Shown one piece after another: positions 32,386-40,978 of a stretch of 64,000 nucleotides of DNA. The position numbers and the translations under genes are program-made. The notes beneath the pieces are model-generated. The model saw only the letters and a list, made by a program, of their open reading frames with translations. It was not told where the DNA came from and made no database searches. The stretch spans positions 124,001-188,000 of the forward strand of contig NZ_CANLDB010000004.1 of assembly GCF_947489365.1 (NCBI RefSeq), in the 5' to 3' direction. Source of the stretch: an uncultured Nocardioides sp. (lineage in GTDB: Bacteria; Actinomycetota; Actinomycetes; Propionibacteriales; Nocardioidaceae). Position 1 is the stretch's first letter. Every line of letters begins with the position of its first letter.

Positions 32386-35230
32386 GGCTGGAGTAGGCGA
32401 CGACCCCGCGGCGCAGCCGGCTGCCGGCCTCGCGGGCGACCTTCCGGAGCTCGCCGCCGCCGGCGGCCACGGCCACCTGGTCGACGAGGTCGAGCAGCTG
32501 GCGGACCCAGCGCACGAAGTCGCCGGCCGCGAGGTCGGTGCCGGCGAGGACGTCGTCCAGCTCGCCGCCCTCGGCCCAGCGCCACGCCGCCCAGGCGAAG
32601 CCCGGGTCCGGGGGTCGGAGGTAGTCGAGCCGGTGGTCCTTCTCCAGGGTGTCCAGGTCGCGCCACAGGCGGACGGTCCGCTGGATCGCCCCGGCCACCG
32701 GCCCCCGCGGCAGGCGCGGCTCGGCGGCGTCCTCGGGGCGACGCGCCTCGTAGACGAGGACGGACACGGCGGCGGCGAGCTCCGAGGGGTCGAGGCCGTC
32801 CCAGAGCCCGAGGCGCAGCGCCTCGGCGGCCACGAGGTCCATCTCCCCGTGCAGGCGCCGCAGCCGGCGACCGCGGTCGGTGACGGCGTCGCCGTCGAGG
32901 TAGCCCAGCTCGTCGAGGACCTGGCAGACCCGGTCGAAGGCCCGGGCCACGGTGTGGGTACGACGCTCCACCCGCGCCCGGAGCGTCTCGGCGTCGGTGT
33001 GCAGGCGGTGCCAGCGGTCGGCCCAGCGGGCGTGGTCCTCGCGGTCGGGACAGTGGTGGCAGGGGTGGGCGGCGAGCTGCTCGCGCAGGGCCGCGATCTC
33101 CGTCTCGACCGCCGACGGCAGCCCCACCGCGCCCCGGGAGCCGCGGGAGGGTCGGTCGAGGTCGCGGGTGCGCAGGTGCAGGGCGGAGGCGAGGTCGCGG
33201 CGCTGCTGGGGGTTGCGGCCGTCGAAGGTCTTCGGCACCTTCAGCGTCGCCACCGGGGCGACGGGGGTCGGGAAGTCCAGCAGGCTGAGGCGGCGCGCCT
33301 GCCGCCCCTCGGTGACGACCAGGGGCCGGGGCTCGCGGCCGTCGGTGCCGGGGTCGACGACGACCACCCAGCCCGCGAACTTGCCGGCGGGCACCGCGAC
33401 GACGTCCCCGCGGCGCAGCCGGGCCAGGGCGTCCCCGGCCTCGTCGCGCAGGTCCATCCGCCGGGCACGGGCCGCGTTCTTCTCGACGTGGGAGATCTGG
33501 CGGCGCAGGGCGGCGTACGCCATGAAGTCGCCGCGGTCGCAGACCGCGGCGTCGGCGTACCCCGCCAGCGCGTCCTCGGCCTTCGCCAGCTGCGACGCCA
33601 GGCCCACCACGGAGGCGTCGGCCTGGAACTGGGCGAAGGACTGCTCCAGCAGGTCGCGGGACCGGGCCCGCCCGACCTGGGCGACGAGGTTGACCGCCAT
33701 GTTGTACGACGGCCGGAAGCTGGACTTGAGCGGGTAGGTGCGGGTCGAGGCCAGGCCGGCGACCGCGGCGGGGTCGATGCCCGGCTGCCACAGCACCACG
33801 GCGTGGCCCTCGACGTCGAGGCCGCGGCGTCCGGCGCGGCCGGTGAGCTGGGTGTACTCCCCCGGCGTGATGTCGGCGTGGGTCTCGCCGTTCCACTTCG
33901 ACAGCTTCTCGATGACCACGGTGCGGGCGGGCATGTTGATGCCCAGCGCCAGGGTCTCGGTGGCGAAGACGGCCTTGACGAGGCCCTGGACGAACAGCTC
34001 CTCCACGCACTCCTTGAAGGTCGGCAGCATGCCGGCGTGGTGGGAGGCGATGCCGCGGGACAGCCCCTCGGCGAAGCGGGCGTAACCGAGGACGCGGCGG
34101 TCCTCGTCGGGCAGGTGGCGGCAGCGGTCCTCGACGAACGCGAGGATCGAGTCCCGCTCCGCGGGCGAGGTCAGGCGCAGGTCGGCGTCGAGGCACTGCT
34201 CGACCGCCGCGGCGCAGCCGGCGCGGCTGAAGACGAACACGATGGCGGGCAGCAGGCCGTCGCGGTCCAGGCGGGAGAGGACCTCCGGGCGGCTCGGGAT
34301 CCACACCCGGCGGCCGTTGCCGACCTGCCGCGGTCCGGAGCCCCGGCCCGCGGGGCCCGGCCGGCCGCGACCGCTGCGGGCGCCCTTGGGCGAACGTCGG
34401 TCCTTGACCCGGCTGGAGACCATGTCGTCGCGGGCCACGCGCAGCAGCTCGGAGTTCACCTTCGCGCCCTCGCGGACGAACCCCGCGCGGGCGTCGACGT
34501 CGGAGTCGGCGAACAGGTCGTGCAGGCGGCGTCCGACCATGACGTGCTGGAACAGCGGGACGGGGCGCTTCTCCTCGACGATCGTGGAGGTGTCACCGCG
34601 GACGGTGGCCAGCCACTCGCCCAGCTCCTCGGCGTTCGACACCGTCGCCGACAGCGAGACCAGGGACACCGAGTCGGGCAGGTGGATGATGACCTCCTCC
34701 CACACCGCCCCCCGCATGCGGTCGGCGAGGTAGTGGACCTCGTCCATGACGACGTAGCCGAGGTCCGTGAGCGTGCCGGACCCGGCGTACAGCATGTTGC
34801 GGAGCACCTCGGTCGTCATCACGACGATGGGAGCGTCGCCGTTGACGGCGTGGTCGCCGGTCAGCAGGCCCACCTGGTCGGCGCCGTACCGGCGGACGAG
34901 GTCGGCGTGCTTCTGGTTGCTCAGCGCCTTGATCGGGGTGGTGTAGAAGCACTTGCGCCCGCCGGCGAGCGCCAGGTGGCAGGCGAACTCCCCCACGACG
35001 GTCTTCCCGGACCCGGTGGGCGCGGCGACGAGGACGCCGCGACCGTCCTCGAGGTCGCGGCAGGCCTCGAGCTGGAACTCGTCGAGACCGAACGGGTAGT
35101 GGGCCTCGAAGTCCACGAGGACCGGGTGCTTCGAGCGGCGGCGGCTGGCGGCGTACCGCTCCGCCGGGCTCAGCGACCCCTCGTCCCGCGCGTCGACCCC
35201 ACCCGCTTCGCGCGTGTCCCCGCTCCTCAT
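32375..35230 (-). CDS. helY: Ski2/HelY-type RNA helicase
   Basis: 951 residues. Helicase core: AAPTGSGKTVVGEF (Walker A), PIKALSNQKH (Ia), MTTEVLRNMLY, VVMDEVHYLADRMRG (DEVH box), LSATVSNAEELGEWL (III) and QLTGRAGRRGLD (VI). A Ser/Gly/Arg-rich loop interrupts the second RecA domain (SPKGARSGRGRPGPAGRGSG). The C-terminal half is the DSHCT-type helical domain, with a Cys-His pair (HPCHHCPDREDH). Probably an RNA unwindase in RNA turnover. ATG at 35230 overlaps the diacylglycerol kinase stop (ATGA). Confidence 0.93.
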   Translation of the reverse strand: MRSGDTREAGGVDARDEGSLSPAERYAASRRRSKHPVLVDFEAHYPFGLDEFQLEACRDLEDGRGVLVAAPTGSGKTVVGEFACHLALAGGRKCFYTTPIKALSNQKHADLVRRYGADQVGLLTGDHAVNGDAPIVVMTTEVLRNMLYAGSGTLTDLGYVVMDEVHYLADRMRGAVWEEVIIHLPDSVSLVSLSATVSNAEELGEWLATVRGDTSTIVEEKRPVPLFQHVMVGRRLHDLFADSDVDARAGFVREGAKVNSELLRVARDDMVSSRVKDRRSPKGARSGRGRPGPAGRGSGPRQVGNGRRVWIPSRPEVLSRLDRDGLLPAIVFVFSRAGCAAAVEQCLDADLRLTSPAERDSILAFVEDRCRHLPDEDRRVLGYARFAEGLSRGIASHHAGMLPTFKECVEELFVQGLVKAVFATETLALGINMPARTVVIEKLSKWNGETHADITPGEYTQLTGRAGRRGLDVEGHAVVLWQPGIDPAAVAGLASTRTYPLKSSFRPSYNMAVNLVAQVGRARSRDLLEQSFAQFQADASVVGLASQLAKAEDALAGYADAAVCDRGDFMAYAALRRQISHVEKNAARARRMDLRDEAGDALARLRRGDVVAVPAGKFAGWVVVVDPGTDGREPRPLVVTEGRQARRLSLLDFPTPVAPVATLKVPKTFDGRNPQQRRDLASALHLRTRDLDRPSRGSRGAVGLPSAVETEIAALREQLAAHPCHHCPDREDHARWADRWHRLHTDAETLRARVERRTHTVARAFDRVCQVLDELGYLDGDAVTDRGRRLRRLHGEMDLVAAEALRLGLWDGLDPSELAAAVSVLVYEARRPEDAAEPRLPRGPVAGAIQRTVRLWRDLDTLEKDHRLDYLRPPDPGFAWAAWRWAEGGELDDVLAGTDLAAGDFVRWVRQLLDLVDQVAVAAGGGELRKVAREAGSRLRRGVVAYSSLTE

Positions 35231-36099
35231 GCCAGCACCTCCAGCGCCCCGGGGGCGCACTCGACCGTCAACGGCAGCGGTCCGAACCGTTCACCGTCCG
35301 CATAGGCCACGATGCCCGGTGCCGCCAAGGTCACACGTCGCACCCGGTGCCGCTCGTACGCCGGGTGCCCGGTGTGGGTGCCCCGGTAGAGCGTCGGGTA
35401 GGTCCGCACGAGCCCCGCGCGGCTCATCGGGCGGATCACGACCACGTCGAGCAGGCCGTCGTCGAGGACGGCGCCCTCGGTGATCCGCAGGCCCCCGCCG
35501 AACGACGGCCCGTTGCCCACCGCGACGAGCATCGCGGGGGTGCGCCGGGCGACGCCGTCGAGGTCGAGGACGTAGTCTCGGGGCGTGAACGTCCGCAGCT
35601 CGGCGAGGGTCGCGAGCGTGTAGCGGGAGCGGCCGCGCGGCCGCCGCATGCCGTTGGCCCGCTCGTTGACGAGCGCGTCAAAACCGGCGGCCAGGACGGT
35701 GACGAAGTACGTCGCCCCGCTCCGCGCGAGGTCGATGCGTCGGGTGCGGGCGGCGACGACGCGGTCGGCGGCCGCCACCGGGTCGTCCCGCGGGATCCCC
35801 AGGTAGCGCGCGACGTCGTTGCCGGTGCCGCACGGGACGGTGCCGAGCGCGACGCCCGTGCCGGCGAGGGCCTGGACCGCGGCGTGCACCGTGCCGTCAC
35901 CCCCGACGGCGACCACGGCGTCGACGCCGTCCGCGACGGCCTGCCGGGCGAGGTGGGTGGTCCCGGCGGCGTCGGCCCCGGTGAGCAGGACGCAGTCCAG
36001 GCCGGCGTCGCGCAGTCGGCCCGCGGCGGCCTCCCGGGCCGCGAGGGCGCGTCCACCCCCGGCCGACGGGTTCGCCAGCAGGGCGATCGCGCGTGACAC
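35227..36099 (-). CDS. Diacylglycerol/lipid kinase (DagK family)
   Basis: 290 residues. ALLANPSAGGGRAL, VVAVGGDGTVHAAVQAL and LGTVPCGTGNDVARYLGIP are the ATP-binding and catalytic signatures of the diacylglycerol/sphingosine kinase catalytic domain. GFDALVNERANGMRR and NGPSFGGGLRI are the second-domain motifs. It phosphorylates a lipid alcohol. GTG at 36099; coupled to helY by ATGA. Confidence 0.9.
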   Translation of the reverse strand: MSRAIALLANPSAGGGRALAAREAAAGRLRDAGLDCVLLTGADAAGTTHLARQAVADGVDAVVAVGGDGTVHAAVQALAGTGVALGTVPCGTGNDVARYLGIPRDDPVAAADRVVAARTRRIDLARSGATYFVTVLAAGFDALVNERANGMRRPRGRSRYTLATLAELRTFTPRDYVLDLDGVARRTPAMLVAVGNGPSFGGGLRITEGAVLDDGLLDVVVIRPMSRAGLVRTYPTLYRGTHTGHPAYERHRVRRVTLAAPGIVAYADGERFGPLPLTVECAPGALEVLA

Positions 36100-36184
36100 C
36101 CTCCGACCCTAGTGGCCGCGGCGTCCCCCGGTCCCCGCACCGGGCCGCGCGCCGGGCGGGAGGGGGCCTAGTGCGGGAGGGGGC

Positions 36185-36706
36185 CTAGTGGCGGCCGCCG
36201 AGGAGGAGGCGGACCTCCCAGCGCTCCGGGTCCGCTCCCACCGACCGCGCCATCCGCTCCACCGCGTCGAGGACCCGGTCCGCGGTGAACGCCGACCCCG
36301 GGCACGCCAGCGCCGCCCGGTCCCCCCGCTGCACCACGTGCACCTGCCCGTGTCGCCACGCCCGGTGCGCGGCCCGTCGCGTCTCGTCGTCCGCCACGAT
36401 CACCGGGTGCGCCTCGTCGACGGCGAGCAGGTCGAGCGCCAGCTGGGGCTCGTCGTCGGGGGCGGCGTCCGGGGCATCCGGAGCGCCGTTTCTGCCGAAT
36501 CGGTGGTCCGGGACGGGGTTCGCGGCACCGTTTCCGCCGAAACGGGGGCCCGGAGCGCCGTTCCCGGCACCGTTCCTGCCGAGTCGGCCCCGCACCAGGT
36601 GCCCGTCCCGCACCGACTGCTCGGCGCGCCAGGTCACCGACTCGGTCCCCAACCACTCGGGCAGGTCGAACGGATCGAGCGGCAGGAAGGCACCGGGCTC
36701 GGTCAC
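36185..36706 (-). CDS. Unknown protein containing a three-copy palindrome-derived repeat
   Basis: 173 residues, not recognised. The GTG at 36706 overlaps the tatC stop (GTGA). An N-terminal part (GAFLPLDPFDLPEWLG and on) and a C-terminal part (LDLLAVDEAHPVIVADDETR, then AFTADRVLDAVERMARSVG, ending VRLLLGGRH) look folded. Between them lies a low-complexity segment of three 14-residue units beginning LGRNGA, FGGNGA and FGRNGA. Each unit is encoded by one copy of the palindromic element found between genes elsewhere in the window. The insertion probably enlarged a linker without harm. Confidence 0.7.
   Translation of the reverse strand: MTEPGAFLPLDPFDLPEWLGTESVTWRAEQSVRDGHLVRGRLGRNGAGNGAPGPRFGGNGAANPVPDHRFGRNGAPDAPDAAPDDEPQLALDLLAVDEAHPVIVADDETRRAAHRAWRHGQVHVVQRGDRAALACPGSAFTADRVLDAVERMARSVGADPERWEVRLLLGGRH
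36485..36588. repeat. Three in-frame palindromic elements, 42-bp period
   Basis: GCCGTTTCTGCCGAATCGGT at 36485-36504, ACCGTTTCCGCCGAAACGGG at 36527-36546 and the more degenerate ACCGTTCCTGCCGAGTCGGC at 36569-36588. The start-to-start distance is 42 bp, a multiple of three, inside a coding sequence. Intergenic pairs of the same family are spaced 41 bp. Confidence 0.85.
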
Positions 36707-37560
36707 AGGGGCGACAGCTCGTCGTCGGCCCACTGCTCGGTGCCCTTGGCCTTCCGGGCCCGCAGACGGTCGACGAAGCGAGCGACGATCTCGGCGATGA
36801 TGAACAGCACCAGCATCGGCAGGGCCAGCATCAGCATGGAGAACGGGTCCGTCGACGGCGTCGCGACCGCGGCGAAGACGAAGGTGCCGATGACGATCCA
36901 GGGACGGTACTTCCCGATCTGCTTACCGCTGACCACCCCGGCGAGGTTCAGCATGATCACGAACAGCGGGATCTCGAACGCGACCCCGAACACGAGCAGC
37001 ATCCGGGTGAAGAAGCTGAAGTACTCGCCGAAGTCGACGAGGCTGACCAGCTCGCCGGGCGTGAACCCGATCAGGACCTCGATGCCGACCGGCAGCACGT
37101 AGTACGCCGTGGCGACGCCCGCGATGAACAGCGGGCCCGCGACGGCCGCGAACACCCGGGTCCACAGCTTCTCGCGGGAGTGCAGGCCGGGGACGATGAA
37201 CGCCCACAGCTGGTAGAGCCAGTACGGCGAGGTGACCACCACGGCGGCGACCCCGGCCATCTTGAGCTGGAGGAGCAGCGGTCCCGTGACGCGTCCGATG
37301 GTCGGCGTGGTGCTGACTCCCTCGGCGCTCAGCGCGCGCTGGGCCTGCTCGTACGGGCCGAGGACGAGCGTCAGCAGCTGTTCGTAGAGGAACAGCGCGA
37401 CGACGAAGACGACGATCAGCGCGACGGTCGCCTTGAGGATGCGCGCGCGGAGCTCACGGAGGTGGTCCGACAGCGCCATCTGGCCGTCGGGGCCGACCGG
37501 GTGGTGCGGGCGACCACGGAACAGGTTCGCGACGCCGCCCAGGGGGACGGAGAATGCCAT
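36703..37560 (-). CDS. tatC: Sec-independent translocase subunit TatC
   Basis: 285 residues with six membrane helices. The N-terminal MALSDHLRELRARILKA is the signal-recognition motif, with F-E pairs in VAFEIPLFVIML and the terminal SMLMLALPMLVLFIIAEIVARF. It forms the twin-arginine signal receptor with TatA 16 bases upstream. Exported clients in this window may include the sugar-binding lipoprotein with its SRRAALRG signal. The stop overlaps the unknown 173-residue gene. Confidence 0.96.
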   Translation of the reverse strand: MAFSVPLGGVANLFRGRPHHPVGPDGQMALSDHLRELRARILKATVALIVVFVVALFLYEQLLTLVLGPYEQAQRALSAEGVSTTPTIGRVTGPLLLQLKMAGVAAVVVTSPYWLYQLWAFIVPGLHSREKLWTRVFAAVAGPLFIAGVATAYYVLPVGIEVLIGFTPGELVSLVDFGEYFSFFTRMLLVFGVAFEIPLFVIMLNLAGVVSGKQIGKYRPWIVIGTFVFAAVATPSTDPFSMLMLALPMLVLFIIAEIVARFVDRLRARKAKGTEQWADDELSPL

Positions 37561-37576
37561 CGAGTGGGGGCTCGGC

Positions 37577-37846
37577 TCAGCTGGTGGTGTCGCGGTGCTC
37601 GCGCGTCGCCTGGATGTCCGCCTCGGTCGCGGCCGCGTTGCGGGCCTCGATCTCCTTCTCGGCGGGGTGCTTGTCGCTGTCCTTGACCCCGTCGTCGTCC
37701 CCGTCGATCAGACCCTTGGTCTCGGTCTTGAAGATACGCAGGGCGCGACCGGTGCCGCGGGCGAGGTCCGGCAGCTTGGCCGCCCCGAACAGCAGGATGA
37801 TCACGCCGAAGATGAGCACCAGCTCCATGGTGCCGAGTCCGAACAT
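37577..37846 (-). CDS. tatA: Sec-independent translocase subunit TatA
   Basis: 89 residues: one N-terminal membrane helix (MELVLIFGVIILLFGAAKLP), the FGAAKLPDLARGTGRALRIFK amphipathic helix typical of TatA, then an acidic and mixed-charge tail. GGAG precedes the ATG by eight bases. It lies in the order pafB-pafC-tatA-tatC, which is conserved beside the proteasome locus of many actinobacteria. Confidence 0.95.
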   Translation of the reverse strand: MFGLGTMELVLIFGVIILLFGAAKLPDLARGTGRALRIFKTETKGLIDGDDDGVKDSDKHPAEKEIEARNAAATEADIQATREHRDTTS

Positions 37847-37883
37847 GATGAGCTCCTCGAGATCGCGGGGTGAGGGGACTTCC

Positions 37884-38885
37884 TCACTGTACGTGGTGTT
37901 CGGAGTAGAGACCCGCCACGGATGCCAGGTCGGCGGTGAACATCTCGGTGAACTCTGCGGGGGCCACGACTGTCGCCGCCGGGGCCAGCCTGAGGAGGGT
38001 ACGGCGCAACCACCGCTCGTCCGCGACGGCGAGGTCGACCTCGAGCCCCCCGTCGGGCAGGGCCCGTACGTCGTCGACCTGGTAGTACTCGGGCACCCAC
38101 CGGGCCTCCGGGGCGAGCCGCAGCGTCACGCGCAGCGCGTCCGCCGGCGGCTCGAAGAGACCACCGCCGGGGGCGGTGGGCGGCGTGGGCCCCTGCTCGG
38201 GCCGCTCCACCGGGGTGGTGAGGACCTCGACCTCGGTGATGCGGTCGAGCCGGAACCAGCGGGGCGCCTCGGCCCGGTGGCACCAGGCCCCGAGGTAGTC
38301 GTGGCCCTGCTCCGTCACCAGGGTGTCCGGGTCGACGACCCGGACGGACTCCTCGTCGCGGGCGGGGACGAGGTAGGTCAGCCGCAGCTGGCGGCCATCG
38401 TCGATGGCCCGCCGTACGGTCGTGCGGGTCTCGCCGAGCCCTGCCGTCCGGTCGTCGCCGGCGTCGACGAGCTGCGCCACACCCCCGGCGGCCACCTCGA
38501 GCTTGGCCAGCACCCGGTCCAGCACCTCGCGGGTCTCCACGTCCGCGTCGGTGCGCAGCGACCGCAGCGCCACCACCAGCGCCGCCGCCTCGGTGGCCTG
38601 CAGGCGCAGGGGGCGGGACAGGTAGTCGGCGTTCGAGACCCGGACGACGCCCTCGTCCTCGAGCGCGTCGAGGTCGACGTCGATGAGGTCGTCGGGGTAG
38701 CCGCCGGGCAGGCCGCACATGAACAGCACCCGCAGGTCCTTGTCCAGCTGCTGACGGCTGACCCCGAGGTCGGCCGCCGCGCGGTCCAGCGGCACCGAGC
38801 CTCGGTTGTTCAGGTACGGCACCAGCCGCAGCAGCCGTCCCACCTGGTCGAGCGCCGGCTGCGCCGGCTGCCTCGCGGTCGTCAT
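37884..38885 (-). CDS. pafC: PafC, WYL-domain transcriptional regulator
   Basis: 333 residues: winged helix (LLRLVPYLNNRGSVPLDRAA, then DLGVSRQQLDKDLRVLFMCG), WYL domain (RQLRLTYLVPARDEESVRVV) and a C-terminal WCX domain. PafB and PafC form a heterodimer that activates the LexA-independent DNA-damage response. The ATG overlaps the pafB stop (ATGA), as expected for partners made in equal amounts. Confidence 0.93.
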   Translation of the reverse strand: MTTARQPAQPALDQVGRLLRLVPYLNNRGSVPLDRAAADLGVSRQQLDKDLRVLFMCGLPGGYPDDLIDVDLDALEDEGVVRVSNADYLSRPLRLQATEAAALVVALRSLRTDADVETREVLDRVLAKLEVAAGGVAQLVDAGDDRTAGLGETRTTVRRAIDDGRQLRLTYLVPARDEESVRVVDPDTLVTEQGHDYLGAWCHRAEAPRWFRLDRITEVEVLTTPVERPEQGPTPPTAPGGGLFEPPADALRVTLRLAPEARWVPEYYQVDDVRALPDGGLEVDLAVADERWLRRTLLRLAPAATVVAPAEFTEMFTADLASVAGLYSEHHVQ

Positions 38886-39877
38886 CGGCCCCGCCCGTCC
38901 CCGGCGGCGACGAGGGCGTCGAGGGCCTCGGTGACGCGGCGGAGCACCGTTTCGCGCAAATCGGGGGGTCCCTCCACGTAGGCGTCCGCACCGTGCGCCA
39001 GGACCTCGTCGGCGACCTCCGAGCCGGAGTCGGGGAGCTCGAGGCGGTCCCAGGACGTCGTCCCGTCTGGCCCGGCGACGCCGGTCGAGACCGTCCGCGC
39101 GGCGCGGCGCAGGCCGTGGCCGCTGCCGGTGCGCACCAGCACCGTCGCCGGGACGCCGGGAGTGGGCTGCACCAGGTTGCGGGTGAGCTGGCCGACCTCG
39201 GTGCCGTCGGGGACGACGACCTCGCCGGGGTGGCCCTCGACGGCCACCTCGCCGACGACGCGGCTGAGCCGGAACACGCGCGGCTCGTCGCGGTCACGGT
39301 CGTGCCCGGCGACGTACCAGCGTCCCGAGGACCGGACGACGCCCCACGGCTCGAGCCGGCGCGGCCGGGGCGCGTCGCCGGGGCTGCGCCGGTAGTCGAA
39401 GCGGACCGGCGTGCCGTCGGTGACCGCGGTCCAGAACGCCTCGAACGACGGCTCCTCCGCCCGCAAACGGGGCTCCACCAGGTCGAGGGCCGAGCGGTCC
39501 AGCTCGACCCCCGCCGCGGTGAGGGTCGCCAGGGCGCGGGTGGTGTGGTCGGCCAGGCGCGCGTTGTCCCACGCCCGGCCGGCGAGGGCGACCACCGAGG
39601 CCTCCTCCGCCGTGAGCGTCACCTCGGGCAGCGCGAACCGCTCGGGCCGCACCCGGTAGCCCACCTCGTCGTCGAAGTAGTTGTCGAGCGCGCCGACCTC
39701 GACGGGGACGCCGATACTGCGAAGCTCCTCCTTGTCGCGCTCGAACATCTTCTCGAACGCCGCCTCGGTGGAGCCGGGGTAGAGGACCTCACGGATCCGC
39801 CCCTTGGGGATCCAGTGCCGGGTGACGAGCAGCATGATGAGCAGGTTGAGCAGTCGTTCGCTCTTGTCGGACGCCAT
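38882..39877 (-). CDS. pafB: PafB, WYL-domain transcriptional regulator
   Basis: 331 residues. SERLLNLLIMLLVTRHWIPK and EAAFEKMFERDKEELRSIGV form the winged helix; VTLTAEEASVVALAGRAWDN and the WYL domain (GTPVRFDYRRSPGDAPRPRR, then EPWGVVRSSGRWYVAGHDRD) follow. It is the first partner of PafBC, downstream of pafA and the FKBP gene. The stretch at 38946-38965 loosely resembles the palindromic element of this region, but it encodes ordinary PafB sequence. Confidence 0.93.
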   Translation of the reverse strand: MASDKSERLLNLLIMLLVTRHWIPKGRIREVLYPGSTEAAFEKMFERDKEELRSIGVPVEVGALDNYFDDEVGYRVRPERFALPEVTLTAEEASVVALAGRAWDNARLADHTTRALATLTAAGVELDRSALDLVEPRLRAEEPSFEAFWTAVTDGTPVRFDYRRSPGDAPRPRRLEPWGVVRSSGRWYVAGHDRDRDEPRVFRLSRVVGEVAVEGHPGEVVVPDGTEVGQLTRNLVQPTPGVPATVLVRTGSGHGLRRAARTVSTGVAGPDGTTSWDRLELPDSGSEVADEVLAHGADAYVEGPPDLRETVLRRVTEALDALVAAGDGRGR

Positions 39878-39899
39878 GCTGCTCCCGGGGTCGGTGGGG

Positions 39900-40922
39900 T
39901 CAGGCCGTGCTGGTGCCGAGCACGTCGATCACGAAGTACAGCGTGTCGCCGCCCTGGATGTCCGGCGGCTGGCCCTCCTCGCCGTACCCGAGGGCCGGCG
40001 GGATCTCGAGCAGCACGCGGCTGCGGGTCGGGATGCCGGTCAGTCCCTGCTTCCACCCCTTCACGACGCCGTCGAGCGAGAACACGCTCGGTCCGGCCTC
40101 GGCGGGAGCCGCCGTGGGGTTGTTCGGGTCGGGCTCCGGTGCGGTGAAGTTCTGGTCGAAGGGCTTGTCGCCGTCGAAGGTCTGGCCCAGGTAGGTCACG
40201 GCCACGAAGTCGTCGGCCTGCACCCGCGGGCCGTTGCCCTCGGCCAGCACGGTCACCTTCAGCTCGCCGGACGGCTGCGCGGCGTCGGCGAAGTCCAGCT
40301 TGGTGACGGCCCCGTCGCCGTTCTCGACCACGCGGGGGGTTCCGGCAGGCGGGTCCTGGCGCTCGTCGGTGATGGACGGCTGGACGACGCCGACGCTGTC
40401 CATGACGAACAGGACGCTGTCGGCGTTGCCGATCCCCAGCTGCGGGTTCCCCAGCTCGCCGAAGGCGTCCTCGGGCGGGGCGACGACGGCCGTACGGCTC
40501 CCGACGGTCGTCCCCTCGAAGGCGGCGACGATGCCTGCGGGGAGCTCGTCGGCGGGGTCGAAGATCTGGGGGGTCGCAGGCTGCTGGTCCCAGGTGCTGA
40601 GCACGGTGCTCTCGGAGTAGCCGTTGCCGATGAGGATCTGGCCCATCACGGCGGCACCGTCGGTCAGCTCGGGGCCGTCGCCCTCGACAATGGTCTCGGA
40701 CTCGACCTCGTCGACCGACACGCGACCGTCCCACTCCACCTCGGGCGGCTCGCCGACGTTGTCGGAGATGCTGATCGAGTCCAGGCCGGCGCCGGTCGGC
40801 TGCCCGGCCTCCGGCTCGTCGTCCTCGCCGCAGGCGGCCAGGCTCAGCACGAGCGCGGTCACCGCGGGGACGGCCAGGGCGCGGCGGGTGGTGGCACGAG
40901 AAGGTCGAGGCACGCCGGTCAC
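39900..40922 (-). CDS. Lipoprotein with tandem FKBP-type isomerase domains
   Basis: About 340 residues from the GTG at 40922 (GTG at 40913 is an alternative). The signal peptide ALAVPAVTALVLSLAAC ends in the lipobox LAAC, so it is membrane-anchored outside the cell. Two FKBP-like units follow. The first, around SETIVEGDGPELTDGAAV, lacks most active-site aromatics. The second keeps VAVTYLGQTFDG, VVKGWKQGLTGIPTRSRVLL and IPPALGYGE. It probably folds exported proteins. Its position between pafA and pafB is common in actinobacteria. Confidence 0.92.
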   Translation of the reverse strand: MTGVPRPSRATTRRALAVPAVTALVLSLAACGEDDEPEAGQPTGAGLDSISISDNVGEPPEVEWDGRVSVDEVESETIVEGDGPELTDGAAVMGQILIGNGYSESTVLSTWDQQPATPQIFDPADELPAGIVAAFEGTTVGSRTAVVAPPEDAFGELGNPQLGIGNADSVLFVMDSVGVVQPSITDERQDPPAGTPRVVENGDGAVTKLDFADAAQPSGELKVTVLAEGNGPRVQADDFVAVTYLGQTFDGDKPFDQNFTAPEPDPNNPTAAPAEAGPSVFSLDGVVKGWKQGLTGIPTRSRVLLEIPPALGYGEEGQPPDIQGGDTLYFVIDVLGTSTA

Positions 40923-40978
40923 CCTAACCGGGGCACCCAGCGTCTCCCCCACCTGCCGTCCCGTGCCGTCCGACGGCG

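Noticed and set aside
38946..38965. ACCGTTTCGCGCAAATCGGG in pafB as an element copy
   Set aside because: One arm has an extra change and the residues (DLRETVLR) look like normal PafB sequence, so it is not counted in the family.
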